A stretch of DNA of 13,739 nt from Candidatus Margulisiibacteriota bacterium (GTDB lineage: Bacteria; Margulisbacteria; Marinamargulisbacteria; DT-59): positions 1-13,739 of the forward strand of contig JABSQL010000396.1 of assembly GCA_013215865.1 (NCBI GenBank), in the 5' to 3' direction. Under the pieces are notes generated by a model that had not been told where the DNA came from, made no database searches, and saw only the letters and a list, made by a program, of their open reading frames with translations. The position numbers and the translations under genes are program-made. Below are positions 7,272 to 13,739 of this stretch, in pieces; the stretch's first letter is position 1, and the number at the start of each line of letters is the position of its first letter.

Positions 7272-7520
7272 TTATTTATCGTAATGATTGACGTATAGGT
7301 CAACCACTTTTCGGACCATTTTTTGATAAGATGTATGATTTTTCTTTGCAGCTTTCTTAAAAAAGAACACACTCTTTTTACTGAGATCTATTGTGGTTTT
7401 GATTGTTTCTTCTTTATCGATAAGTTTGTCTGGACTCGGCAGAAAATCTTCTATGATCTTAGACGCTTCAATAGCAGATGAAATATTTTTAGGGGCTTTT
7501 TTATAGTTTTTATTTTTCAT
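7272..7520 (-). CDS. brnA: BrnA-like ribbon-helix-helix antitoxin
   Basis: An 82-residue antitoxin of the BrnA/CopG class. The N-terminal part (KAPKNISSAIEASKIIEDFLPSPDKL) is the toxin-facing segment. The C-terminal ETIKTTIDLSKKSVFFFKKA followed by a YQKMVRKVVDLYV helix is a ribbon-helix-helix DNA-binding fold, as used to repress the operon. I chose the ATG at 7520, with an AAGGAG Shine-Dalgarno site 8 nt upstream; an upstream TTG at 7556 would add 12 residues that lie inside that ribosome site and is less likely. The gene overlaps the 3' end of brnT by 11 bp, in the usual toxin-first order. The pair runs opposite to the other modules. Confidence 0.88.
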   Translation of the reverse strand: MKNKNYKKAPKNISSAIEASKIIEDFLPSPDKLIDKEETIKTTIDLSKKSVFFFKKAAKKNHTSYQKMVRKVVDLYVNHYDK

Positions 7521-7776
7521 ATTTTTTTGCTCCTTCCCGCCAGTATCCCGCGCCAAAGATTCGAATTTTTCTTCCCCTAATTGTAAACCTTACAGTCATT
7601 ATACGATCATTTACCTTACCGAAGCAAAAATATCGCTTCTCTTTGTTGGTGACATGTTTAATATCTTCAGCAATAATCCGTTTCTTGTCATAAAAAGCGT
7701 GCTTTGCTTCTTCGAATTGAACGCCATGCTTCTCCACATTTATTCCATCCTTTTTACTATCCCATTCAAAATTCAT
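7510..7776 (-). CDS. brnT: BrnT-like ribonuclease toxin
   Basis: An 88-residue toxin of the BrnT family (RelE-like fold, cleaving RNA). Hallmarks are MNFEWDSKKDGINVEKHGV at the start, FEEAKHAF, then RYFCFGKVNDRIMTVRFTIR with the strand RKIRIFGAGYWREGAKKYE at the end, matching the family's R-I-x-x-A-x-x-x-R/E-x-x-x-Y-E close. I start it at ATG 7776: a TATAAT -10 box ends 6 nt before it on this strand and homologues begin at MxFEWD. An upstream in-frame start at 7824 would add 16 residues spanning the promoter. There is no Shine-Dalgarno sequence, so translation is probably leaderless, whereas brnA has its own site. Confidence 0.9.
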   Translation of the reverse strand: MNFEWDSKKDGINVEKHGVQFEEAKHAFYDKKRIIAEDIKHVTNKEKRYFCFGKVNDRIMTVRFTIRGRKIRIFGAGYWREGAKKYEK

Positions 7777-7782
7777 GCCATA

Positions 7783-7811
7783 ATTATACCATATATATCC
7801 CCATATATTAA
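7783..7811 (-). promoter_or_regulatory. Promoter of brnTA, near-leaderless
   Basis: On the minus strand TTAATA (7811-7806) and a perfect TATAAT (7788-7783) are 17 bp apart, and the brnT ATG begins 7 nt after the -10 box. The surrounding AT-rich tandem (ATATATGGGGATATATATGG) could hold the BrnA operator. Confidence 0.6.
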
Positions 7812-7890
7812 TATAATTAAACACAAATATAAATCTATTCTATAATAGCTATATTCCGAGATAAAACTCTTATTACTCCCGACAACAAGT

Positions 7891-7932
7891 GTCTAACATC
7901 CTTTACCAACGCGTACCAACGATAAAGGAAGG
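7891..7932 (+). repeat. Array repeat R5
   Basis: GTCTAACATC then CTTTACCAACGCGTACCAAC and GATAAAGGAAGG. It contains a perfect tandem TACCAACG at a 10-bp interval and an inverted pair CCTTTA (7900-7905)/TAAAGG (7923-7928) enclosing it. It is the last copy seen and separates the toxin-antitoxin array from the zinc-finger-like gene. The 80 bp after it (7933-8014) hold no gene I can support. Confidence 0.85.
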
Positions 7933-8014
7933 TCATTCAAGCAATCGTTACATCCACAGAAGAAAAGAAGCTATCAGAGTCAGAAGCCCCAGGAATCTTT
8001 GATGATCGTTCAGT

Positions 8015-10045
8015 TCAAGAGCCAGACTTTGTGCGACTGTCTTCACTCTCCTCATATTCTGTATTATCCAATTCAGAAGAGCTACCAGGTACAAATTCAT
8101 TAGCGCTAGCTTTAAAGCTAAAGTTTGAGGTAGTTGAATTTATTGGCGAAGGTACCCGTGAGGGGGGTTGCGAAAATATTTCTTTATCAATATCTACCTC
8201 ATTATTTCCATCAACAGCCCCAGGCTTAACGGCATCGGGTACCTCATTGGCAACTTCGGCGAAGGAAGCCCGAGAAGGTGTCGGGAGCACTTTGTCGTTT
8301 ACATTTGAAGAACAATATGGGCGACGTGCTAATTCATTATTATAACTCATTCCGTATACTTGCTGCTGTGATACTTGTGTATGTTGATAATAGTCGAGGG
8401 GGTTCGAGTGAGATCCGTATGAATTTTGATTATCATAGCCAGATTGGTACTGTGATTGGTACTGTGATTGGTGTTGATAACTCGTTCCCCTTGATTGAGA
8501 ACTACCCCATTTATTGTTAGGAGGATGATTTTGCCATACAGGCACTGGTTGAGGATACGCTTGCCACATTGGGAAGGTGTGAGACTTTTTAATTCTATTT
8601 CGCTTTCTTGGTTTAGCTTTACGCTCCGCTTTCTCAAGTTTAGGCTGAGATAATACATATCGAGTACGCGTCTCAATATGCCAGTTTTGACTTGTCCTTG
8701 CATCACAATTACACAGAAATGGCGCTCTATAATCATTTCTCTCTAAAAACTGATGCTTTGCAATTGCCTGTCTGCCTTCAAGAATATAATGCTTGGTTGA
8801 CTTTGCGTGTGTTTTCATATCTTTATACGTGAGTTCCCAGTGACCACAAGTTTCACAGTTTACCCCAACCTCATCTCTATGTGTTGCTTTTAAATGCTCC
8901 AGCATCTGCTTCCAAGGTGAACCATCTTCGGCTAGGTTTGGTTTAAAGTCACAATCCGGAAAAAATGATTCACACGCATAGGGACCGTCTGAAGTATTAT
9001 AATGATTGGGGCACTCTCGGGTTTTATGTGTTCTTGGGTTAACTCCAGAGCTAACTTGCGCAAAATAATGTAACATAGGCCGCATCCAAAGATCTTTTTC
9101 TGTCATTTCATCATTCTTAACGTGAACGTCTGACAAATGATTCATTGCTTTTTTAGCGGTATCGAATACATCAGAGCATTTCTTACATTGTTGAAATATT
9201 CTTGGAACAAAGGGAACGCTGAGATCATGTATTTTGGGTTTTATATGAGGCAACACCGGTTGTATTGTATCAGGAACCACTAAAATATGATCAAAAACTT
9301 CATCAAAACCGTTAATGGGAATGACCAAGGTGTACCTAGCACCATGAGGGAGTCTATTGTCATTAGGAACTGTTAGATTTAAATCGAAAAAGTCTTGCGG
9401 CACCTCCACCGCATTTAAACTAAATCTCCATTCTATAAGCCACTTTCCTAGAGAGTCAAAATTATTATCCACTCGAAAACTTTGCTGCCCCCAGCTACGC
9501 GTTACCCAAGTTCTTGCTCTTCCCTGCATTATTTGCCGCCTCAAAGTCAGCCTAATGGGGTTTACACTTTCGAAAGAAACGTGCGGTTGAAACAATGCGA
9601 TGATACTAAAATTTGCGTCATCACCAACAAACCCTCTGGTTGATACCCTGATCATTATCTGCTTGATTACCTTAATCCCAGTCATTACGGTTCCAAAATA
9701 CCACTTGCTTTGGATGTTAATTGCGTCATGGATATTCTCGCCTCCAATCCCATCATCGAAGCTATCCTGCTTTTTTTGTATTAAGGCATTGATTTTCACT
9801 AGAGAATCTTCTTTTTGCTCACCAATTGCTTGCTGTAGCGGCTGAGCTGCTACAGGTTGAACCCTATTATAAGCATCTAACTTGGGGGCGTGTTTTGCTT
9901 CATCTGAAAGAGGATGCACTTCTTGCAATCGCGCTGAAGCGCTTCTACCGGGCCCTCCCCTACCCCCAAATCGTGATCTTTCACTAATTCCAAAACCTGG
10001 AGGAAGCGTTCCCCTAGCTACACGGTTCACATTCGAACCATTCAT
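8015..10045 (-). CDS. Eukaryote-like protein: zinc-finger motifs, Q/S/Y-rich tract, PAM2-like motif
   Basis: A 676-residue protein that I do not recognise as a family. In order it has: an RG-rich N-terminus (R25-FGGRGGPGR); a beta-rich globular region (about 105-280); three Cys2His2-type motifs (C287-X2-C290-X12-H303-X4-H308; C358-X6-C365-X18-H384-X4-H389; C397-X2-C400-X12-H413-X5-H419); an NLS-like basic run (472-487, KAERKAKPRKRNRIKK); a Q/S/Y-rich tract (517-570); and near the C-terminus S643-FKASANEFVPG654, close to the PAM2 consensus that binds the MLLE domain of eukaryotic poly(A)-binding protein. The last 20 residues are acidic. There is no signal peptide or membrane segment. The start is ATG 10045 because GGGAGGA precedes it by 6 nt; a TTG at 10060 lies upstream of that site. 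Such composition in a bacterium suggests a host-directed effector or acquired gene (inference). Confidence 0.75.
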   Translation of the reverse strand: MNGSNVNRVARGTLPPGFGISERSRFGGRGGPGRSASARLQEVHPLSDEAKHAPKLDAYNRVQPVAAQPLQQAIGEQKEDSLVKINALIQKKQDSFDDGIGGENIHDAINIQSKWYFGTVMTGIKVIKQIMIRVSTRGFVGDDANFSIIALFQPHVSFESVNPIRLTLRRQIMQGRARTWVTRSWGQQSFRVDNNFDSLGKWLIEWRFSLNAVEVPQDFFDLNLTVPNDNRLPHGARYTLVIPINGFDEVFDHILVVPDTIQPVLPHIKPKIHDLSVPFVPRIFQQCKKCSDVFDTAKKAMNHLSDVHVKNDEMTEKDLWMRPMLHYFAQVSSGVNPRTHKTRECPNHYNTSDGPYACESFFPDCDFKPNLAEDGSPWKQMLEHLKATHRDEVGVNCETCGHWELTYKDMKTHAKSTKHYILEGRQAIAKHQFLERNDYRAPFLCNCDARTSQNWHIETRTRYVLSQPKLEKAERKAKPRKRNRIKKSHTFPMWQAYPQPVPVWQNHPPNNKWGSSQSRGTSYQHQSQYQSQYQSGYDNQNSYGSHSNPLDYYQHTQVSQQQVYGMSYNNELARRPYCSSNVNDKVLPTPSRASFAEVANEVPDAVKPGAVDGNNEVDIDKEIFSQPPSRVPSPINSTTSNFSFKASANEFVPGSSSELDNTEYEESEDSRTKSGS
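8442..8477. repeat. 12-bp tandem repeat inside the zinc-finger-like gene
   Basis: GATTGGTACTGT occurs twice exactly (8442-8453, 8454-8465) and a third time partly (8466-8477). On the coding strand it specifies the repeated Ser-Gln-Tyr-Gln units of the Q/S/Y-rich tract, a sign of slippage-driven growth of the tract. Confidence 0.9.
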
Positions 10046-10094
10046 AATGATTCCTCCCAATTCAATTTTTTAATACTTAAATTTTACTCAACAT

Positions 10095-10124
10095 ATTGTA
10101 ACCCATACTGGCACTTCAAATCAA
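10095..10124 (-). promoter_or_regulatory. Candidate promoter of the zinc-finger-like gene
   Basis: On the minus strand TTGATT (10124-10119) and TACAAT (10100-10095) lie 18 bp apart, leaving a leader of roughly 40-45 nt that carries the GGGAGGA ribosome site. This contrasts with the leaderless modules to the left. The rest of the 167-bp spacer 10046-10212 shows only an AT-rich inverted repeat (TATTTTCA/TGAAAATA, about 10157-10198). Confidence 0.5.
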
Positions 10125-10212
10125 TATCTATCGCTCAATCTGATTAATTTACTCATATTTTCACTTAGAAAATTTTAGGTTATTCAACTTGAAAATAAAC
10201 ACTGCCATTCTC

Positions 10213-11382
10213 CTAAATAAAATAGGTAACACCCCACTCCAAATAACTATCTCGTCGGTTAAAAAATAACAGATCTTCTGAAGAAATGCGCTGAAATATA
10301 TTCACATTCAAATAGCCTTTTACCCGGCTACCAAACCGCCGGCTTCCCTCAAATCTGTATAAAGCAGAGGTTGTATCCAAATCCATAAATACCCCTCCCA
10401 AAAACTCCGTCCCAAATACATCATTCATCACGATTCTTGCGCCTGTAAACATATCATTTTGAAATGGTGTGGTTCCTTTCAATCCCCGCTCATCAAAGTG
10501 ATACTCTCCCAACAGACCCACATCTATGGGTGTCTCATATACACCATAAAACGTATATTCAAAACCCAACCCCCCTGCAGTATATCCCACACCCTGCTGA
10601 TTTCTGGTCAACGCTTCCACCTTCCATAACCAGCTATCCAGTGTTAATTGAATATCCGTACTAAACTGCTCCATTAGAACATACATTGGAAAGCCCAAAG
10701 TAAGTATGGGGTCTCGGCTGGTTCCTTTAAAATATGACACCCCAATATCCCACCGACCTATAATGTGAAACCACCTTAGCGCCCAATCTACATGGCGTTC
10801 TCCATTGCCAGACTCATATGCCGCAGGACCCAATGTAAATGGAAACCCAAACCGGCCCCCGCTCCCGGGAAATGTCCGCTCCCGAAACCAAGGCAGTACA
10901 TAAATATCCATCAAACCCCAAGGCTGGCTCCAAGACATATTGACCATCGGTTGTCCCAATTTCTGCTCACCATCAATATTTTCGACAAAATCTGTCTGAT
11001 TGATAGTGTCGACTAAATGATTTGTTTCTAACACCCCCCAAAAGACTTTTCTTAAACCCACCCTCCATTCAAGATCACCCCGTACCATTATCCAACTTAG
11101 CTCACGAATATCCATATGGGTTCGATGATCATCGCTCTGGTCCCACCGAATAAAAGGCTTTACGGTTAGAATCTGCCTGGAATCATCCCAGGTTGTATAG
11201 TACTCTCCCTCAAATACCCCCGATATATTATGCTGTGACTGGCCTGCGAACAGCCCCTCCTGAGGATATAAACGATACTCTGTAGAAATACTGCCAGTGA
11301 AATCTCCCCACAGAGATTGGGAATTTACCAGAACAAGTAATCCAATAATGAATGTAAAAAAAGGAAAAAGCTTATTTCGCAC
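10213..11382 (-). CDS. Outer-membrane beta-barrel protein of the exporter operon
   Basis: A 389-residue protein with a Sec signal peptide (hydrophobic FFTFIIGLLVLVNSQSLWG, cleavage near residue 26). The mature part is rich in alternating aromatic/polar strands and Trp/Gly turns, ending in YLEWGVTYFI, a C-terminal barrel strand, although the last residue is Ile rather than the usual Phe. I cannot place it in a named porin family; DUF1302-like or alginate-export-like barrels are the nearest in style. It begins with GTG at 11382, inside the last codons of the LolA-like gene (11-bp overlap), because an in-frame stop lies two codons upstream and no ATG follows nearby. As third gene of the operon it probably forms the outer-membrane exit or acceptor for the RND/LolA-like pair. 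Confidence 0.75.
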   Translation of the reverse strand: MRNKLFPFFTFIIGLLVLVNSQSLWGDFTGSISTEYRLYPQEGLFAGQSQHNISGVFEGEYYTTWDDSRQILTVKPFIRWDQSDDHRTHMDIRELSWIMVRGDLEWRVGLRKVFWGVLETNHLVDTINQTDFVENIDGEQKLGQPMVNMSWSQPWGLMDIYVLPWFRERTFPGSGGRFGFPFTLGPAAYESGNGERHVDWALRWFHIIGRWDIGVSYFKGTSRDPILTLGFPMYVLMEQFSTDIQLTLDSWLWKVEALTRNQQGVGYTAGGLGFEYTFYGVYETPIDVGLLGEYHFDERGLKGTTPFQNDMFTGARIVMNDVFGTEFLGGVFMDLDTTSALYRFEGSRRFGSRVKGYLNVNIFQRISSEDLLFFNRRDSYLEWGVTYFI

Positions 11383-12163
11383 GCTTTAATGCATTGTAGT
11401 CAAAGTCTCGGGCACTGAGACCTTGGTTGAACTGATAGTTTCGCCACACTAAAGTGGTGCTCTTCCCCGATTGATGATTGGTCATATCCATTTCATTTGC
11501 TCGCCAAAATTTCTTGCTGTATTGTTGATACCCTTTGAATTCAAGCGTCTTTAATAAATCACCTTTTCGATCATAAAAGTCAATCTTTAAAGGAATATAC
11601 TCCTCACCGTCAATGAATACAATTTGCTTGCTATACCCGGAACTTTTATCAACTGGATACCGCTCTTGTACAAATACTAATTTCCCACCCACGTTATCAT
11701 CTCGGATATGCCGATACGTATACTTCTCAACTTCTTGAGACACAATATCTTCAAATGCAAATTCGCTCCCCATAAAAGATCCTGATTTATTATCTGATGC
11801 GATTCTCTTCACACGCCGTAAGGCAGGTAAATATAACCACTGATCATCCGAACCCGATTTATGGGTGTAAGATAAAAATGCCGTTCCCTTAACGTCTCTT
11901 GGTTCATCAAATATAGACATGGACTTATCGCCATCGCCGGGAACTTCAAGGGTTTTCAATCGAATCACCCGTTTGCTTTCCTGTCCATGACGGTTTCTTA
12001 AAATCATTTCCATATCAACTTTAAAATCTTTGAACCCATTATCTCTACGGTCCATTTCTTGAGCGATTTTTAACCCTTTTTCAACAGACTCTTCACAATG
12101 CAATATAGTACCGCCTATTCCGAATAACACACCCATCATTAAACAAGTTAATAATCGTTTCAT
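11372..12163 (-). CDS. LolA-like periplasmic protein (outer-membrane lipoprotein-sorting type)
   Basis: A 263-residue secreted protein with a signal peptide (MKRLLTCLMMGVLFGIGGTIL, cleavage near residue 23). A Cys follows at position 23, but the -1 residue is His, so it does not make a proper lipobox. The mature half-barrel carries the family block KGTAFLSYTHKSG then DDQWLYLPALRRVKRI and SGSFMGSEFAFEDIV, typical of the LolA-like domain found beside MMPL/RND exporters. Such proteins are thought to carry lipids or lipoproteins across the periplasm. The ATG overlaps the RND stop by 4 bp (ATGA) and has an AAAGGAG ribosome site inside the RND gene, so translation is coupled. It links the inner-membrane exporter to the barrel protein. 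Confidence 0.88.
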   Translation of the reverse strand: MKRLLTCLMMGVLFGIGGTILHCEESVEKGLKIAQEMDRRDNGFKDFKVDMEMILRNRHGQESKRVIRLKTLEVPGDGDKSMSIFDEPRDVKGTAFLSYTHKSGSDDQWLYLPALRRVKRIASDNKSGSFMGSEFAFEDIVSQEVEKYTYRHIRDDNVGGKLVFVQERYPVDKSSGYSKQIVFIDGEEYIPLKIDFYDRKGDLLKTLEFKGYQQYSKKFWRANEMDMTNHQSGKSTTLVWRNYQFNQGLSARDFDYNALKRAK

Positions 12164-13739
12164 TTTGTCTCCTTTTTCTTGTCAAAATAAATGAGTGCCG
12201 CCGGTAACAACAGAAAATCTGCAAACAATGCCATCGCAATCGTTATGGCTGACAATATGCCCATCGCTTGATTCGGATAAAATGAGGATTGAGATAATAT
12301 CGCAAATCCGCAAACGAGTATGACACTTGTCGCTAATAATGCTATACCGACATTTTTAAAGGAAAAAGTCACGGCCTCTTCTGCGTCCAACTGATGCTCA
12401 CGCTGGGCCCTTAAATACTTTGAAAGAAAATGAACACTATCATCTACTATAATCCCTATCGTGGTGGCCGCGACAGTAGACACTGTGAACCCAATCTGAC
12501 CATTCACAATCCGCCATAAACCAAATGCCAAAATAATGGGCACAACATTTGGAATCAAACTAATTAAACCATACCGAACACTTTTTAAAGCAATCATCAT
12601 TGATATCGTAATAAGTACTAAGGCAAATAATGTACCCTTTACCATCCCCTCAATATTTCGCACTGATATATGTGAAAACATAAGGGCAGGACTCGAGCCT
12701 TCTGCCACTAAGTTTTCACCACCATTGTCTCTCAACCAAGCCTCTCCTTCGGCTGATAGCGCTTTCAATTCGGATGAGGGTATCTTGTCTACTGTCACAG
12801 AAAACCGTGTAGAAGATTTATCAATATTAATCTGATTATTCAAATCCAACCCAAAGGGCAAAGATAACTCGTACAGTAACAAATACTGTGCGGCTAACTC
12901 TCGAACAGATGGTATCTTATAAAATGTATCATCGTCTCCATTCATTGTGCGATTCAACCGCTTCATGATATCAGTGAATGAACTGACATGAATCACTCCG
13001 GGTTTCTCCCTAAACCAATTCGCAAATGATTCCACTTTATTTAAATAGTCTGGCTCGGATATGCCCCCGGGAAAATCAGCATCTAGCGAGTATTCAATTT
13101 GATAAATACCGGTGAGATGATCCGTGATGTAATCTGTATCACTTCTAAAAGGAATAGAATGATCAAAATAGTCCACAAACTGATCATCAATTCTAATAGA
13201 AGGAATGAGGCTTAACATCAGTATTGTGAAGACTGTCATTCCAATCAAAATCGGCTTGTAGCGTCGAATAACAAACGCAGATAGCCGATCCATCAAGGTC
13301 GTGTTATTAAGATCTTTTTTCTTAAAACGAAACGGCACGATGATAATAAATATAGGCAATAACAACACTGAATATATAAACGCAGCAACGACCCCCATGG
13401 CCGTGATATTTCCTAAATCATGAATCGGTGGTGAATCACTAAAATTGAGACATAAAAATCCAATAATGGTTGTAAAACTAGTCAAAAACACAGGCTGTAA
13501 ATTTAGCCTCATACTCTCTTTTAGAGCCGGTAACTTTTCCATTCCGGATTGCATCTTTTGAATAAAAGTCATCAATATATGAATAGAATCTGCAATCGCA
13601 AGAGTTAATATAATCACGGGTGTGATCGATGAAGGAACCGTTAATTGAATCCCCAGCCAACCCGCAAGGCCCAGTGCGGTCATCACAGATAAAAATACCA
13701 CTAATACCGTCGCAAAAGTGGCCAATATAGACTTTAATA
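12160..13739 (-). CDS. RND/MMPL-superfamily exporter, C-terminal part (5' end outside window)
   Basis: Inner-membrane proton-driven exporter of the RND superfamily (COG1033/MMPL type, probably hydrophobic or lipid cargo). About 526 residues are visible. The frame stays open past the apparent TTG start at 13725 to the window edge, so the true start and roughly the first 200-250 residues are outside. Visible are a membrane cluster with LAIADSIHILMTF, a second half beginning YKPILIGMTVFTILML, a periplasmic loop of about 190 residues (SLDADFPGGI... to ...FSHISVRNIEG), and a final cluster with TIGIIVDDSVHFLSKYLRA. The repeated A-D-S-(I/V)-H and D-D-S-V-H elements are the proton-relay Asp motifs of this class. 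It ends KKKETK and overlaps the LolA-like gene by 4 bp. Confidence 0.9.
   Translation of the reverse strand, partial: LKSILATFATVLVVFLSVMTALGLAGWLGIQLTVPSSITPVIILTLAIADSIHILMTFIQKMQSGMEKLPALKESMRLNLQPVFLTSFTTIIGFLCLNFSDSPPIHDLGNITAMGVVAAFIYSVLLLPIFIIIVPFRFKKKDLNNTTLMDRLSAFVIRRYKPILIGMTVFTILMLSLIPSIRIDDQFVDYFDHSIPFRSDTDYITDHLTGIYQIEYSLDADFPGGISEPDYLNKVESFANWFREKPGVIHVSSFTDIMKRLNRTMNGDDDTFYKIPSVRELAAQYLLLYELSLPFGLDLNNQINIDKSSTRFSVTVDKIPSSELKALSAEGEAWLRDNGGENLVAEGSSPALMFSHISVRNIEGMVKGTLFALVLITISMMIALKSVRYGLISLIPNVVPIILAFGLWRIVNGQIGFTVSTVAATTIGIIVDDSVHFLSKYLRAQREHQLDAEEAVTFSFKNVGIALLATSVILVCGFAILSQSSFYPNQAMGILSAITIAMALFADFLLLPAALIYFDKKKETK

Noticed and set aside
7817..7846. Plus-strand TATAAT at 7841-7846 as a promoter
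   Set aside because: The -35 match is weak, the region is AT-rich, and no plus-strand gene follows.
5839..7932. Classical integron attC sites
   Set aside because: GTCTAAC occurs in R5 and in hairpin 3942-3986, but no matching GTTRRRY partner at the other end of a palindrome was found and the repeats do not fold like attC; no intI gene is in the window.
5122..7932. CRISPR array
   Set aside because: The repeats are 490-900 bp apart with genes between them and are not identical; there are no short regular spacers.
7928..8030. Plus-strand open frame after R5 reading VIQAIVTSTEEKKLSESEA
   Set aside because: Protein-like in composition but it has no start codon after the preceding stop and runs antisense into the zinc-finger-like gene; too short to call.
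8031..10073. Open frames inside 8015-10045 on the plus strand and in another minus frame
   Set aside because: Low-complexity shadows of the 676-residue gene; none has its own ribosome site or motif.
12095..12163. Lipoprotein signal on the LolA-like protein
   Set aside because: The candidate Cys is preceded by Ile-Leu-His, and His at -1 does not fit a lipobox.
12536..13660. Other open frames across the RND gene
   Set aside because: Shadows in alternative frames of a clearly coding membrane protein.

Overview
The window reads as a chromosomal segment of an AT-rich, Gram-negative (diderm) bacterium. The evidence is a groES-groEL operon with strong AGGAGG-type ribosome sites, a tRNA-Leu with an encoded CCA end, and a right-hand operon for an RND/MMPL exporter, a periplasmic LolA-like protein and an outer-membrane beta-barrel. 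I cannot assign a phylum from sequence alone.

Layout. (1) 1-3749 is core: groEL (3' end cut by the window edge) and groES on the minus strand, then, divergently, a single-domain cyclic-nucleotide-binding protein overlapping an AI-2E-family membrane protein. (2) tRNA-Leu(TAA) at 3750-3840 marks the left edge of an accessory region running to about 10.1 kb. This region contains a hairpin-rich stretch, an orphan nucleotidyl-cyclase-like gene, a degenerate tRNA-Arg(TCT), and then a row of small modules: an MntA/HepT (MNT/HEPN) toxin-antitoxin pair, a membrane protein plus possible toxin pair, a decayed RhuM/Doc-type toxin, and a reversed BrnT/BrnA pair. A short repeat (R1-R5, core TACCAASGCGTACCAA) follows each module, and R1 is the 3' end of the degenerate tRNA-Arg. 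(3) 8015-10045 encodes a 676-residue protein with eukaryote-like features: three C2H2-type zinc-finger-like motifs, an RG-rich N-terminus, a basic NLS-like stretch, a Q/S/Y-rich tract and a C-terminal PAM2-like motif. It nevertheless has a bacterial Shine-Dalgarno site and promoter. (4) 10213-13739 is the minus-strand exporter operon, with overlapping genes and the RND gene cut at its 5' end.

How it may work together. The array looks integron-like in logic (promoter + gene(s) + 3' recombination-like repeat), but the repeats resemble a tRNA 3' terminus rather than attC. Four modules carry a TATAAT-like -10 box 6-9 nt before the start codon with no Shine-Dalgarno sequence, so they would be expressed from their own near-leaderless promoters wherever they land. 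Core genes use strong Shine-Dalgarno sites instead. No recombinase is encoded in the window. The main candidates for something new are this tRNA-end-derived cassette array and the zinc-finger/PAM2-like protein next to it.
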